64,000 bases of DNA from Dactylorhiza incarnata. Taxonomy: Eukaryota; Streptophyta; Magnoliopsida; Asparagales; Orchidaceae. Each line of letters starts with the position of its first letter. Positions within the stretch are counted from its first letter, which is position 1. Made by a program: the position numbers and the translations under genes. Shown here one piece after another: positions 34,823-45,370 of this stretch. The notes under the pieces were generated by a model. That model was not told the DNA's origin. It worked only from the letters and a program-made list of their open reading frames with translations, and made no database searches. The stretch is taken from the NCBI GenBank assembly GCA_033032865.1, contig JAWHQI010000005.1, forward strand, positions 13,416,001-13,480,000, given 5' to 3'.

Positions 34823-35332
34823 ACACTATTCTTTAATTAATAATTTTTTTTTTGGAAGAACGAGTTTTTTTTTATAGATTTTTTTTTGATGTTTTTGTTT
34901 TGGAAATATTTTTACAAGGAAGAAAAATAAAGAAAGAAAGAAAGAGGGGGAAAATATATTTTTTAGATTTTCTTTTCGTAAGTAGAAAATATAGCTATAT
35001 ATTTTTTTGGGTAATTTTTAAGGTTTTGTTTTGTTTGGTTTTATATGAACATATATATGTATGTTTGTGAATATATATGCAAAAGGTTTATAATTGCAAA
35101 AGGTTTTAAATTTTGCAAATATGTGTTTATAAGAGGTGGTAAAAAAAAGAGATATATCTTTATATATATATTTTTTTTTGAAGATTTTGGATTTTCCTTT
35201 TTATTAGATAGGTTTTTTTTTCTTAAATAATTTTTTTTGTTTTTAAGATGACAGTAAAATATATAATTGATAGAGAGGTGAAATATAAGATAAAATTAAT
35301 AGCGTTTCCTATTTCAAAATAACGACAAAAGT
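34823..35332 (-). other. Ath1 leader between primer site and gag
   Basis: About 510 bp, very T/A-rich on the + strand, without a frame. The 45 bp nearest the primer site recur twice in the 3' region of the element. Confidence 0.7.
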
Positions 35333-35349
35333 TCCCGGCAACGGCGCCA
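35333..35349 (-). promoter_or_regulatory. primer-binding site of Ath1 (tRNA-Asp type)
   Basis: On the - strand, TGGCGCCGTTGCCGGGAA follows the 5' LTR after six bases. It is complementary to the 3' end of plant tRNA-Asp (CCCCGGCAACGGCGCCA) with one mismatch at the far end. Confidence 0.85.
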
Positions 35350-36800
35350 AAAACTTGATAGGTTAATTTAGATTGGTTTTGTTGTAGCAAATCTTTGCTA
35401 TGTTATAACAACCACAGATTTGTTGCAACAAATTTTTAAGAGTTTAAAATTGTTTTTGCTTTTGAGAGAAAACTTTTGGGTTTAAGTAAATTATCCAAAC
35501 TAAAATCGATAAAGGCAAGTGTACCTTATCGAAAGTAGTATAGGATATTTCTTTTTGAAATATCAAGGTCGTATTTTCCGGATCGTATCGATTATTTCTA
35601 CTTCTTAGGAACGCACTATTATTTTATCGAAAAAAAGGTTTTGATTTGGTTTTTATACTTTTATAGAAATGATAATGAAAAAAATTAGGGTTGGCGTGCG
35701 TTTAGCGATATTTGTAAGAAAAGTAAGAGAGCACGAAAACGCTAATTTGGAAAATAGTTTGCTTAGGTTTTGTTTTTGTTTTTGAGATTTTTAAGGCGAT
35801 AACGATAACTATTTAACGATTGAGCGGTTATGAGCGGTTAGCAGAAACAAGCAAAAATGATTATAAGAAAGAAAGAAATAAAAGTGCTCACTAAATTGAA
35901 AACACACGCACTCTACGGAATTGAAATTACGGAATTAAATGGCAGAAATTAAAGGAATGCAGTCTCTACACAAATGGGTAGAGGGGAAGTAAATGCGTGA
36001 GCAAGTTCTACCCAAACGGGTAGACGGGAAATAAATGCGTGAGCGAGTTCTATCCAAATGGATAGACAGGAAATAAATGCGTGAGCGAGTTCTATCCAAA
36101 CGGATAGACGGGAAATAAATGTGTGAGCGAGTTCTATCCAAACGGATAGACGGGAAATAAATGCCTGACGGTAATAAAAGTTATGTTATTGAATTGAAAG
36201 CTAAATTAAACTAAACTAAAAACAATGTCTTTTCATTTTTAAAGCTTTTTCACACACACACACTAATAAAAACAATAATTATATATGTATATATGTAATA
36301 AACTAACTTAAAAGAAAAAGCTAAAATGTAAAATAAGAAAAGAGAAAAATTAATCTACCCTCATACACTCACACACACTAATATGAAATCAATTAAACTT
36401 AAAAGAAAGATACAAATAAGTAAACTACTCTCATAAACACACACACACACCCAAATTAAAAAGGAAATCTAATTAAAAAAATAACAATTAAAACTAACAC
36501 TTATACACTCACACACACTAACAAAAGAAGAAACTTAACTAAATAAAAACAAAAACAATTAAACTAAAGGAAGAACAATAAGAACTTTCATATATATATA
36601 TATATATACATATGTGAAGAGGTTACAACTTTTACAAAAAAGCTTAAATTGGAGGAGAAAGAGCCCAAACAAGGGCTTGGAAAACACATAAACAAGCTCA
36701 CAAAACACTTAAAAAAAAGCACTCACAAACACTCAAATACTCACAAGACCAAACTTATTTAGGTTCTAAACAATGAACCTTTTAAAATAAGAAAAGCATC

Positions 36801-36813
36801 CCTTATTTATAGG
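36801..36813 (-). promoter_or_regulatory. TATA box of the Ath1 5' LTR
   Basis: The complement of CCTTATTTATAGG reads CCTATAAATAAGG, next to the GC-rich U3 repeats. It is absent from the 3' LTR because of the deletion. Confidence 0.7.
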
Positions 36814-36835
36814 CAAAAGAGAGAGAGGGGGGGGG

Positions 36836-37110
36836 CAAATAGCTGAAAAGAGGGCTGGAAGGGGGGAGCTGGCGGTTTGAAGGAGCAGCTGGCGTGGGGT
36901 GCGGATAGTGAACTAGGAGGTGAGCTGGGAGTGAGCTGGCTGAAAGCTTCGGGCCGGTAGCGAGCTGCGGATATCGGGCAGCGGGTTGCTGGACAGCTGG
37001 CGGGCGCGAGTTGTGGGCTAGCGGGCTGGGCAGCGGGACAGGTGGCGGCGCGGGCTGGGCAGCGGGAAGCAGGACAGATGGCGGCGCGGGCTGCGGATAG
37101 CTGGATTTAA
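36836..37110. repeat. GC-rich U3 repeats of Ath1
   Basis: Imperfect repeats of AGCTGGCGGG and GCGGGCTGGGCAGCGGGA with GGTGGCGGCGCGGGCTG twice. They form a GC-rich island in AT-rich surroundings and lie upstream of the TATA box on the - strand. Present only in the right LTR. Confidence 0.75.
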
Positions 37111-37997
37111 TCCAGCAAAATGTGCACTGGCCTGGATTCGAACCCAGGGCGACTGCGTGGTTAGCCAAGTCCAGAACCAATGAGCCAAGTGGCTCCATCC
37201 GGTACAGCAGTGCGGAAAGCCAAGACAGAACCAATGAGCCAAGCGCTCCTACAACAAACAAAGAGCAATAAATATATTTATTATGGTAAGCACATATATT
37301 TTTATTTTAATTTTCTTTTAATTTACATAGTTATTTATATGTTTATATTTAATATATACTATTATTATTTACATTTTATATACTATACATATATATTTAT
37401 ACATAAACATATATTATACATATATGTATTTTATTATATTTATAATATATTTATTATTCATTATTATTATTATGTTATTAATATACTATACTACTATATT
37501 ATTATATATATATATATTTTTTCATCCTATTTATCTATCATGCATATTATTTTTATATTATTTATATCATTATTACTATTTTCATTTATATTTACATATA
37601 AATATATGCTTATTTATTATACTTATTATTTACATATATATATTTCTACTTATATATTATTTTTATTTATTATACTTACATATATACTATTTTTACTTAT
37701 ATATTTATATATTATTTTTATTTTTTAGTTATGGTTTTATTTATTTAGTTATTTATATATATGTACATAGAAATAAGTAATTTCAAAAATTTATACTTAG
37801 ATATGTTTACAAAGAATATTTTTACATATTTTCTATATTGTTTCGTGCTTAAATAGCTCCTTTTTCATATTGATATATATTTATATACATTAGATAAAAC
37901 AAGTCATTTTATTTAATATTATACATGAAATATGTATAATATTACCTAAAACTATGCTCAAAACTATACTAAAATACGTATAATTTACTATTCATCA

Positions 37998-38002
37998 AAG
38001 AG
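37998..38002. repeat. target-site duplication of Ath1, right (AAGAG)
   Basis: Identical to 22640-22644. Confidence 0.9.
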
Positions 38003-38700
38003 TATCCTCATCATCCCATCTTAGAGAAGCCTCAGGCTCTGAATCATCACCCTGCTCAATTACTTTGACAGGATCATCTAAAATTGGTGTAGAAAAATTA
38101 AGCAAAGATGGTGGAGGAACAATGGATTCAAAGAATAACTGAGCTGGTTCCTCCTAATGTGAATCATAAATAGGTGTAGAATGTACTATATGAGACAATT
38201 CCATATTGTCTGAGTATGAATTAGAAGCTATTCTGATGGGAATATCTGCAACGGTCCCACGAAGAAAGGCGGGTACTTCAAGAAACTCTTCAGAAATTGA
38301 AGGAGCGTAAGAATGGGAAGAGGATGGCACAATACGAATATCTAGTTCAACATTCTCCTCCATCTGGTGTTGGAACGCAACGTAATCCTTCAGAGCATGA
38401 TTCATGCTCTGACAAAATAAACACTTAAGATTAATCCTTGGCCTCAAAAGAGGTGGGATACTATATGTGGTCGGTGTTTGTAGTGGAGGCACGTGGTTAT
38501 GATAATCAAGCCGATCGTATGTGGAACTTTATGATATTGATTCCCCATAAGTAGAGCCGTAAGAATCATAGCAACAATTTCCCATATGACATTGTTCACT
38601 ATGATGACTGGATGCCCCGCACTATCTGCATTGCAAGTATGCATACATATTGTTGCGAGGTGATTCACCAAATAAATATAATCTTTGCATGAATTAACTA
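38003..38700 (-). pseudogene. TK-old twin-knuckle protein, N-terminal part
   Basis: The second knuckle survives as CLFCQSMNHALKD with its last Cys changed to Tyr, followed by DIRIVPSS as in TK-young. The first knuckle is readable in another frame near 38590-38640 (CGASSHHSEQC), with a stop codon where TK-young has Trp. Frameshifts and stops make it inactive. The rest of the protein is at 22040-22639. Confidence 0.75.
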
Positions 38701-38883
38701 CACACAAGCAACTAAAATGAGAACCCCGCTTTGTAAATTTAAAATAAAAAAGGAGTAAATAAAATCAGAAAGGGCTAACTAAAATGAAAACAAGAAAAAT
38801 AGAAAAATACAGATGATGCAATATATAATTGGAAGAACTTCTTTCTCTTGTCGCTCTCTCTCAAGAAACTCACACGACTGTGT

Positions 38884-38901
38884 TCCCCGGCAACGGCGCC
38901 A
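38884..38901 (-). promoter_or_regulatory. primer-binding site of TK-old (tRNA-Asp type)
   Basis: TCCCCGGCAACGGCGCCA on the + strand is the 3' end of plant tRNA-Asp; the - strand is its complement. Confidence 0.9.
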
Positions 38902-38907
38902 AAAACA

Positions 38908-39049
38908 TGATGCGCAAATCCACAACACCATTATAGGCGGTAGCAAGACTACAGCACGAAACGGTAGTGCACCGATCGTTCAAGTAATATAAAATGGGAG
39001 TGAATCTCCAAGTATCGATCTCAAAGGAACACAGTAAGGTGGAGTTATC
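38908..39049 (-). repeat. 5' LTR of TK-old, first 142 bp before the Gyp-C insertion
   Basis: It begins TGATGCGCAAATCC and matches the left LTR up to GGAGTTATC, where TGTAACACCCC of Gyp-C begins. Confidence 0.9.
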
Positions 39050-41272
39050 TGTAACACCCCAGTTTTCTGTTTTGCGAGCTAACGCCCGGCGTTAGTCCTA
39101 CCGCCAGCAGTAGGGAGATCGACGAGCACCGAGCGAGAAAGTTTTAGTCGAGCTGTTAGCGTGACGCGGTAGTGTGAGCACGACGCGGTAGAAGGAGCCT
39201 AGAAAGTGAAAAATCGAGCTCTGTCGCCGCTTTCGAGTTTTCCCCGAAAATCGTTAGATTTAATTTCGGGCGTTGCGGTCTCGAGTAGGTGAGAGCGGGT
39301 AACCCTTTTTCTCGTATTATTTTGAAATAAGAAAGTTAAATTTTTTTTAAATATAAATAATTTGGTATAAATATGAAGTTTAAAAAAATGTATATAAACC
39401 TATATATGTATATAATAAATAAATAGAAAATGGCCATAAGTGGCCTTGGTATTTGCAAAATGCATTTTTTTCCTCTTCAATCTTAAGCTTCTTCTTCTCG
39501 GGCAAGTCACAAAAGAAAAGCTGAGTTCAGAATTTAGAAAGAGAGAGGGAGGAGTTCTAGTGAGAGAAAGAGGAGAAAAGGAGCTTTCAGAGGGGATTTC
39601 TCCACAGTCGGCAACCGGTTTTCTCGCCGGAGCAAAGAAAATAAAAGCTCTCGGCGAGTGCTTGCTTCCGAGGTGTTTTTCGCCGGGCGAGGCGAAGTTC
39701 CGGCGGCGCGTAGAGGCAAGTAGATCTCTCTTCCTAGCTTTTAATGGTGAATATCTACAGTTCTTGGATTTTTCCTCTTTTTAAGCTTAGTAGTACCTTA
39801 GCAGCTAGTCTTTGCTAGAAATTTTAGTTTTTTTTAAATATGATTAGGGTGCTGCAGCATAAATATGTCCAAATCGTATCGCTTAGGACTTAGGAATTTA
39901 GAAAAAAAATGCTCATTAAAATGCGTCTAGGGAAAGAAGAAAAATTAGTCGGATGGTTCCAACTAATTAATCGGAGGGTCGTGAACGCGAGGAAAATTAG
40001 TTGAATAATCGTAATGGTCGTCCGGTAGATCTAGGTAGAATTCGTCGGATGGATCCGCAAAAATCGCCTAATCGTTCAGCCGAATTTGTTTTCCTTCTGA
40101 TTCCTTTAGCTTGTGTCTTTCCTCTTTGGGCGGAGGCAAGGTTTCTTCGAGATCTATTGAGACTTCTACGTAAATCATTTTATTTCGACTTGTGGATGGT
40201 TTGGATGGCATTCGAAAGGTCGTGTTGAGACTTTTGGTAATTTGAGTTGGTGATATCCGATAGTGGGGGTTATGTTACCATTTGATGGGGGATGTTTATT
40301 ATTTTGGGTCGTTGGATGGTTAGTGACGCGGGCGGTCCACCACCACGAGTCCTTGTTTGGCTTGTTTGTTGGGTGGACGGTGACCAGTATGGTCCTCCTC
40401 CACAGGGCTATTGAATGCGAGATGGTAGTGACATCGTCATGTTCGCCATCACATTTTTACCTAGTCATATGGCAACATTTAGGGAAATCTGTGCAATAGA
40501 TGCACATCGTCGTGATATTATATTCTGCGGCTGATATTCTTTCTTTGTGGTCTACTTGCACCCTATGTGGGCTGAGGCATTTGTTTGTTTTGAATGCCTC
40601 AGGTTCAGGTGTTTAGCTGCGCTGCTCCAGAGTTTGCTGCTGAGTTGATCCAGCCTGTTGATGTGCTGACATTCCTGTCTTCCTTTGGTGAGGAGTACTC
40701 TTTTTCTTGCCTTACCTTTGTGTAAAAACAAACTTTTATTTTGACGCCATGGGTTCATGTCAGTTGTTTGGCGCCCATGGTGTTTGTCCTTCCTTTTGAA
40801 TACTTGCTTGATCACCACTCTGCTTATATACATGATGCTCTCTGGGAACTGTTTTATGTTAGGGTGCATGGTAGATATTTTTTATATATATACTAAATGC
40901 GTACCTTATGTTTCATGGCATGTTTATGAAAAAGGACAACTATTTTCGAATGCGTAGCAAATGATTTGGTATTTATATATATATATATACATATAACCTA
41001 AAGGCCTCGCATAATGAGAAAACAAATGTATTTTTTCGCTGCGAAATTATTTTTATTTACTAGTGGACTATATGATCCACTGACCGAGGGACACGGTCAT
41101 AACCTAAACTCATGATTTTTCTTCATTATATTAAGTTAATGTACTTTTAAATGTCGTTTGAGCGGTTAGTTTGAGCGTCAGGAGTTGTCCCCTACCTGAC
41201 GTGGCATCGCAGCGCGCAGTTTCCCTTTACTCTGATCTAATATTATATTGTGGGAAAATGCGGGTTGTGACA
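39050..41272 (+). repeat. 5' LTR of Gyp-C
   Basis: 2223 bp. A TATA-like run (GTATATAAACC) is near 39391, and the long rest is without meaningful frames. The ORFs seen inside (39440-39784, 40001-40499) are short and unrelated to known proteins. Unlike the other LTRs here it shows no palindrome array. The left flank TTATC (39045-39049) is the candidate target duplication. Confidence 0.8.
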
Positions 41273-41286
41273 ATTGGTATCAGAGG
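41273..41286 (+). promoter_or_regulatory. primer-binding site of Gyp-C (initiator-Met tRNA type)
   Basis: ATTGGTATCAGAGG immediately after the LTR end GTGACA. Confidence 0.85.
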
Positions 41287-41756
41287 GAGGTTTAGCCGGG
41301 TTGTTGTGATGTTCTGGTTGGCCCGTTTAACCCCTGGTAAGACGTGATAATCAATGCATACACACACTGAGGGTCATCCGTCGATCTTGACTGAAGCATG
41401 TACACAACACGCATGCATAATAGAGAAGTATACGGGGCATATAATGTAGTATGGGCTGCATAATATGTGTCTGTATATGGATCCACCATAGGTAACAACA
41501 TGTGGCCGTTATGTAGTATGTGATTCATAACACCAGCCTCATGGATGTTTTTCTAGATTTTCTCTTTTCGTTACATGCGATAATATGTAGTATGGGATGC
41601 ATAAGATCGCATGTGTACGGCGCTCATAACATGCATTAAGGCTTCATTAGAATGCATAGCACGGCATAAGCATAGCATTGCATTGCACAAGCACACGTGC
41701 CAAGTTAAAGATCGACAGGATGACACTTGTACACGCATGATTTAAGAAAAATAATG
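41287..41756 (+). other. leader of Gyp-C
   Basis: Non-coding. Words GCATAATA, TGTAGTATGGG and GCATAACATGCAT recur imperfectly. It is interrupted by the Cop-E LTR, with TAATG (41752-41756) as presumed target site. Confidence 0.6.
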
Positions 41757-42029
41757 TGAAAGTGGTGGATAGTTCTTATTATATGTTAAAACTCTTGTTT
41801 AAATTTTACTTTCAGAGTAAGTGATATATATATATAATGTGTTGTTTGAGTAATAAAATCAAACAGTTAAAGTGCAAATAAAACACAGCATGGGTAAAGA
41901 AGTGAAGCAAAGCAAACAAGAATCAAGCAATCCAGATGACACAAGATGTATAGTAGTTCCCCTCAACTGGGTACATCTACTCTTCTACCCACTGGTAGGA
42001 ATCCACTAGGAGGTTGTTGATAAGGTGCC
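41757..42029 (-). repeat. Cop-E LTR, piece 1 (U5 end)
   Basis: It starts TGAAAGTGG on the + strand, the complement of the Cop2 LTR ending. On the - strand it contains CCTACCAGTGGGTAGAAGAG, similar to CCTACCAAGGGGGTAGAAGAG in Cop2. Confidence 0.8.
42025..42029. repeat. target-site duplication of TK-young, left (GTGCC)
   Basis: Matches GTGCC at 48443-48447. Confidence 0.95.
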
Positions 42030-43644
42030 TGATGCGATAGTTTCGGCAAGTGCACCGGTCGCGCAAGTAATAATAATGGGGAAAATCCCCGAGTGTCGGT
42101 CTCTTGAGGAACACAGTAAGGTGGAGTTAGGTTTCGAGGAAGGACTTGAGATCGAAGTCCTTAGTCGATGCTACAATGAATGGGTGGTTTGGTTTGCAAG
42201 TAATTAAATAAAATACTATGCCTACTCCTATGCAATGCCGCTATGCAATGCTTCGATTGGCGGGATGGAGACTAGGCAGGCCTTGAGCGCGCTGCGTCGA
42301 AAGGGCGGATGGGCGAGAAGGCTAACGAATTGAGGGTCGCAAACACCTCTTCAACAAGCACGCCACTAGCAATTGCTAGTGCGGCACCGGACATGGTAAT
42401 GGAGCGGAAAATCGATCGGGGCGTACCTCATTAACACAAATGAACAAAATGATTTCATAATCATGAAATAAGCAATCTTAAACATCATTCATAGCGTTCA
42501 TCATCGATATAAAGAGAATACAACACTATAACCACATAAGTAGAGGGAAAAGGGCGAGAGATACGACCGAATCCGGAGTCTCGTTGTAGATTCACGGTAG
42601 GAAGCACCAGGTTGTCAATCCGCGTCCTAACTCGGTCCCAACTGCGTCCGGGGTAGAGGAGGGCTGTCACACCTCCCAATGAACCCGTCTTATCCAGCGA
42701 TTTACCATCCGGCCATGTCTCAAGCGAAGAACCTCTTCATTAGCGATCAAAGTGAGTGTAGGAACCCTTCTTTCAAGCCCTTGGATGATGGAGGAGGCCT
42801 AGGGGATGAAATCCCTCTGAAAACGGCGAAAACGGCGGACGGAACGGAGCCAAATTGCGTCCCCCCGACCTAATTCGCGATCAGGTCATTATATAGGCGC
42901 TGAATTAAACAGTGCGCACGGTCAGTGGCGCACGACCAGTGGTCGTGCGCACTAGAGTCCGGTGATCGTGCGCGCTGCCTGGACGGAACCTGCAAAGGCA
43001 GAAATTATGAAATAAAATGTTCGCATGACCAGTGGCGCACGACGGTGGTCGTGTGCACTAGCGTCGGTGGTCGTGCGCAATAGATGAAACAGAACTCATA
43101 AAATTACTGGTGAGTGCGCACGAGCAGTGACGCACGACCGGTGGTCGTGCGCACTGGAGACGATGATCGTGCGCACTACAGCAGACAGAACTCAAGAATT
43201 TAATGGTCAATGCGCACGAGCAGTGGCGCACGACCGATGGTCGTGCGCACTGGCATTGATGATCGTGCGCAATGCACCAGACAGAACTCGTGAAAAAGGG
43301 TTAAGTGCGCACGATCAGTGGCGCACGACCAGTGGTCGTGCGCAGTAGAACAAGTGATCGTGCGCAGTGTTCCTGTGCAGAATTGCAACGGGGACACTTG
43401 CACGACTCCTATTCCAGCGCAACCACAGATCTAGCCACTGAAAGTGGCACTTAACAAGCACATGAATACTACTAATGATAATAATAAAATAAAATAAAAA
43501 AAAACGAAATCACACCAAAGTGGACCCAAAAGTGCACCTAGCATGGATTATCAAATATAAGCTATAACAAGGCTAAAGTGCGGTGAATTTACTGAATAAT
43601 GGCCCGGATGAGTCCATAAATGTGTATATGATCAGGACTCATCA
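42030..43644 (-). repeat. 3' LTR of TK-young
   Basis: TGATGCGATAG...GGACTCATCA on the + strand. On the - strand it carries a palindrome array (42909-43365) upstream of a TATA box (CCTATATAATG, 42888-42898). Confidence 0.95.
42909..43365. repeat. U3 array of GCGCACGA/TCGTGCGC palindromes (TK-young)
   Basis: About five units of roughly 96 bp. Each has a GTGCGCACGA word, a core such as GCGCACGACC...GGTCGTGCGC, and another TCGTGCGCA. The same array is at 47706-48163 in the 5' LTR. Confidence 0.9.
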
Positions 43645-45370
43645 CACCCCCAGACTTAACTGTTTGCGCGTCCCGAGCCAACGAATCCGGTGGAGTGTGA
43701 AAAAGGTAGTTAGCAAAGAAAATTACGCAAGGGAGTACAATGCGAAGTAACAAAAGCATGCAAATAGAGATTTCGTAAAAAGAGATTCTAACTTTGCTAA
43801 CTAATTTACGAAAGTACTAGAGCGTAAATAAAGACTTATCAATACTCAGTTGGTGAATTGTGAAGAATTTGATGATCATGTCCGGTGGGAAAGTAATAAG
43901 CCACTAAGGAGGGTGTTGCAAAAGATCGGGGTTCGGGAATAACTCCGCTGAAATCCATCAACGTCGGGAACCATACGCTTGCCCGGTCACACTCTCTCCA
44001 CAGCGCTAGCAAACTCGCGAGATAAATCAATAGGACTTTTAGGATTATATTGGGGCTTAGGTTGCGGTATGATAATCAAAGGTAAAAACGAAGGCTACGC
44101 AACCAACATGAGTCAACGGGACGCTGCACCAAGCAAAACCAAAAACAAAGCTCGTGTGACACACCCCCAGACTTATTGTGAAAACTAGGTGTGCACACGT
44201 CCTACTCCACAAATACCAACAGATTTTCTAAAACGCTCGGGAGGATAACTTTTCAATACACTTTTTTCAGATTTTTATTTCAATACCATATTTTTCTTTT
44301 TCTTTTTCTTATCCTCCGGTTGATTCAAAATCAGCAAATAGAGTTTATTTCTCCTTCACAACACGACAATTCCAAACATCACACCAAATCTAAAACATGA
44401 GTGCAGATAACATATACTTGGTTGCGACAGTGGGATAAGCTTTAGGCCTTGGTGTATGGAGGAGGAGCTGAACACAGGGAGTGGTAGGCACAAGTGTTGG
44501 GAAGCAAAGGTGAGCGAATAGGATATGGAAAGCGAAGGCTCAATCTAGCCAAAAGGTGGCCTATATCACATTTATCTCAACGAATCGCCCGCACCCATGC
44601 TTCAAGAGTCGCTTGGGGCAAGTTCTTAGCCCACGAGAAAGGTAAACCTTCCTCCCGACTCGAGCAACACACAACTAGCGCTCGTATACACACAACACCG
44701 GGCAATCACCAATTTCCTTCACATTCACCACTTGAGTAGAATAAATCTAAAACTACGCATAAATACTAATCATAAATTAAAAGCATAAAAATAATCTAAT
44801 TTTACTCAAATTCTATTGTAGCACGCGGATGCGACTAGAACACTGCTCGAGTCAACATTGCGCTCCCAATAGTAATTCCTAAGCTATCATCCCAATTCAC
44901 ATTCCTAACCAAGATAGTTTGTTCAGAACAAAACAAATAGATAAGCACGCGCTCATGTGGGTGCTGTGATGTGCAATGAAATTAAACAAAACATTTTAAA
45001 TGAAATCTTCTAGTATGCAGTGCAATAGTGCACGTGAGCGGGTAAACAAACTACTCTCCCCCAGACTTAAACTAAACAATCCGCATAATATATGACAGGA
45101 AAATCAAAATAGGGCTAGGGAAAGAGAGTACCCAATGCTCAGCAAGTGAGCATGCCAGAAGATTGGCGTGTAAGCCAAGACTAAGCTGCAGCATCCGCCA
45201 TCCAGAGAAGATACCTGCAGGGGTCAGCTCCGCAAAAACAAAAGAAAAAGACAAGCTAAAATAAACTACAGCTGACTAAACATGATTAGAAGAAATAAAA
45301 ATGCAGAAAAGAAAGATAACTACTGGGGTTATTGTCATCCCAGCACGACTTATTCTAAATTAAAACGGTT
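43645..45370 (-). other. non-coding 3' interior of TK-young
   Basis: It begins with the polypurine complement (CACCCCCAGACTTAAC, 43645-43660). Two further copies of CCCCCAGACTTA lie at about 44165 and 45060. Several blocks are shared with TK-old. No coding frame is convincing. Confidence 0.75.

Larger units (their letters stand above)
22645..37997 (-). mobile_element. Ath1: Athila-like Ty3/gypsy retrotransposon
   Basis: On the - strand: 5' LTR 35356-37997, tRNA-Asp primer site, leader, gag, protease, RT, RNase H, integrase, a 3.5-kb AT-rich 3' part, polypurine tract and 3' LTR 23665-25904, plus an extra partial LTR copy at 22645-23650. A 5-bp AAGAG duplication flanks the whole. The Athila call rests on the DLGAS-type protease, FMDD reverse transcriptase, gag sequence type, tRNA-Asp primer and long 3' region. 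No envelope-like frame remains. Several stops and frameshifts inactivate it. Confidence 0.9.
35356..37997 (-). repeat. 5' LTR of Ath1
   Basis: 2642 bp. On the - strand, in order: AT-rich start, tRNA-like segment, GC-rich repeats (36836-37110), a TATA box (CCTATAAATAAGG), CA-rich repeats, the 42-bp minisatellite (35962-36170), and a hairpin near the end (arms around 35388-35424). It carries the promoter missing from the 3' LTR, so the right copy is the ancestral form. Confidence 0.9.
18650..39049 (-). mobile_element. TK-old: older twin-knuckle non-autonomous element, split by Ath1
   Basis: Left (3') LTR 18650-20300, interior 20301-22644 and 38003-38907, primer-site complement 38884-38901, and the first 142 bp of the right (5') LTR, where Gyp-C interrupts it. 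Without the inserts the interior is about 3.25 kb, nearly the same as TK-young (3.18 kb), and shared blocks occur in the same order. Its protein frame is broken. No pol motif is present. Confidence 0.85.
39050..41756 (+). mobile_element. Gyp-C: 5' LTR and leader of a Ty3/gypsy-type element
   Basis: The sequence has TGTAACACCCC...GTTGTGACA termini followed by ATTGGTATCAGAGG. This combination is common in plant chromoviruses (Tekay/Del type), but no coding part is present to confirm it. The element is cut at 41756 by Cop-E, and its body would lie to the right of the window. Confidence 0.65.

Noticed and set aside
39440..40499. ORFs in the Gyp-C LTR as host genes
   Set aside because: Short, without motifs, inside a clear LTR with defined ends.
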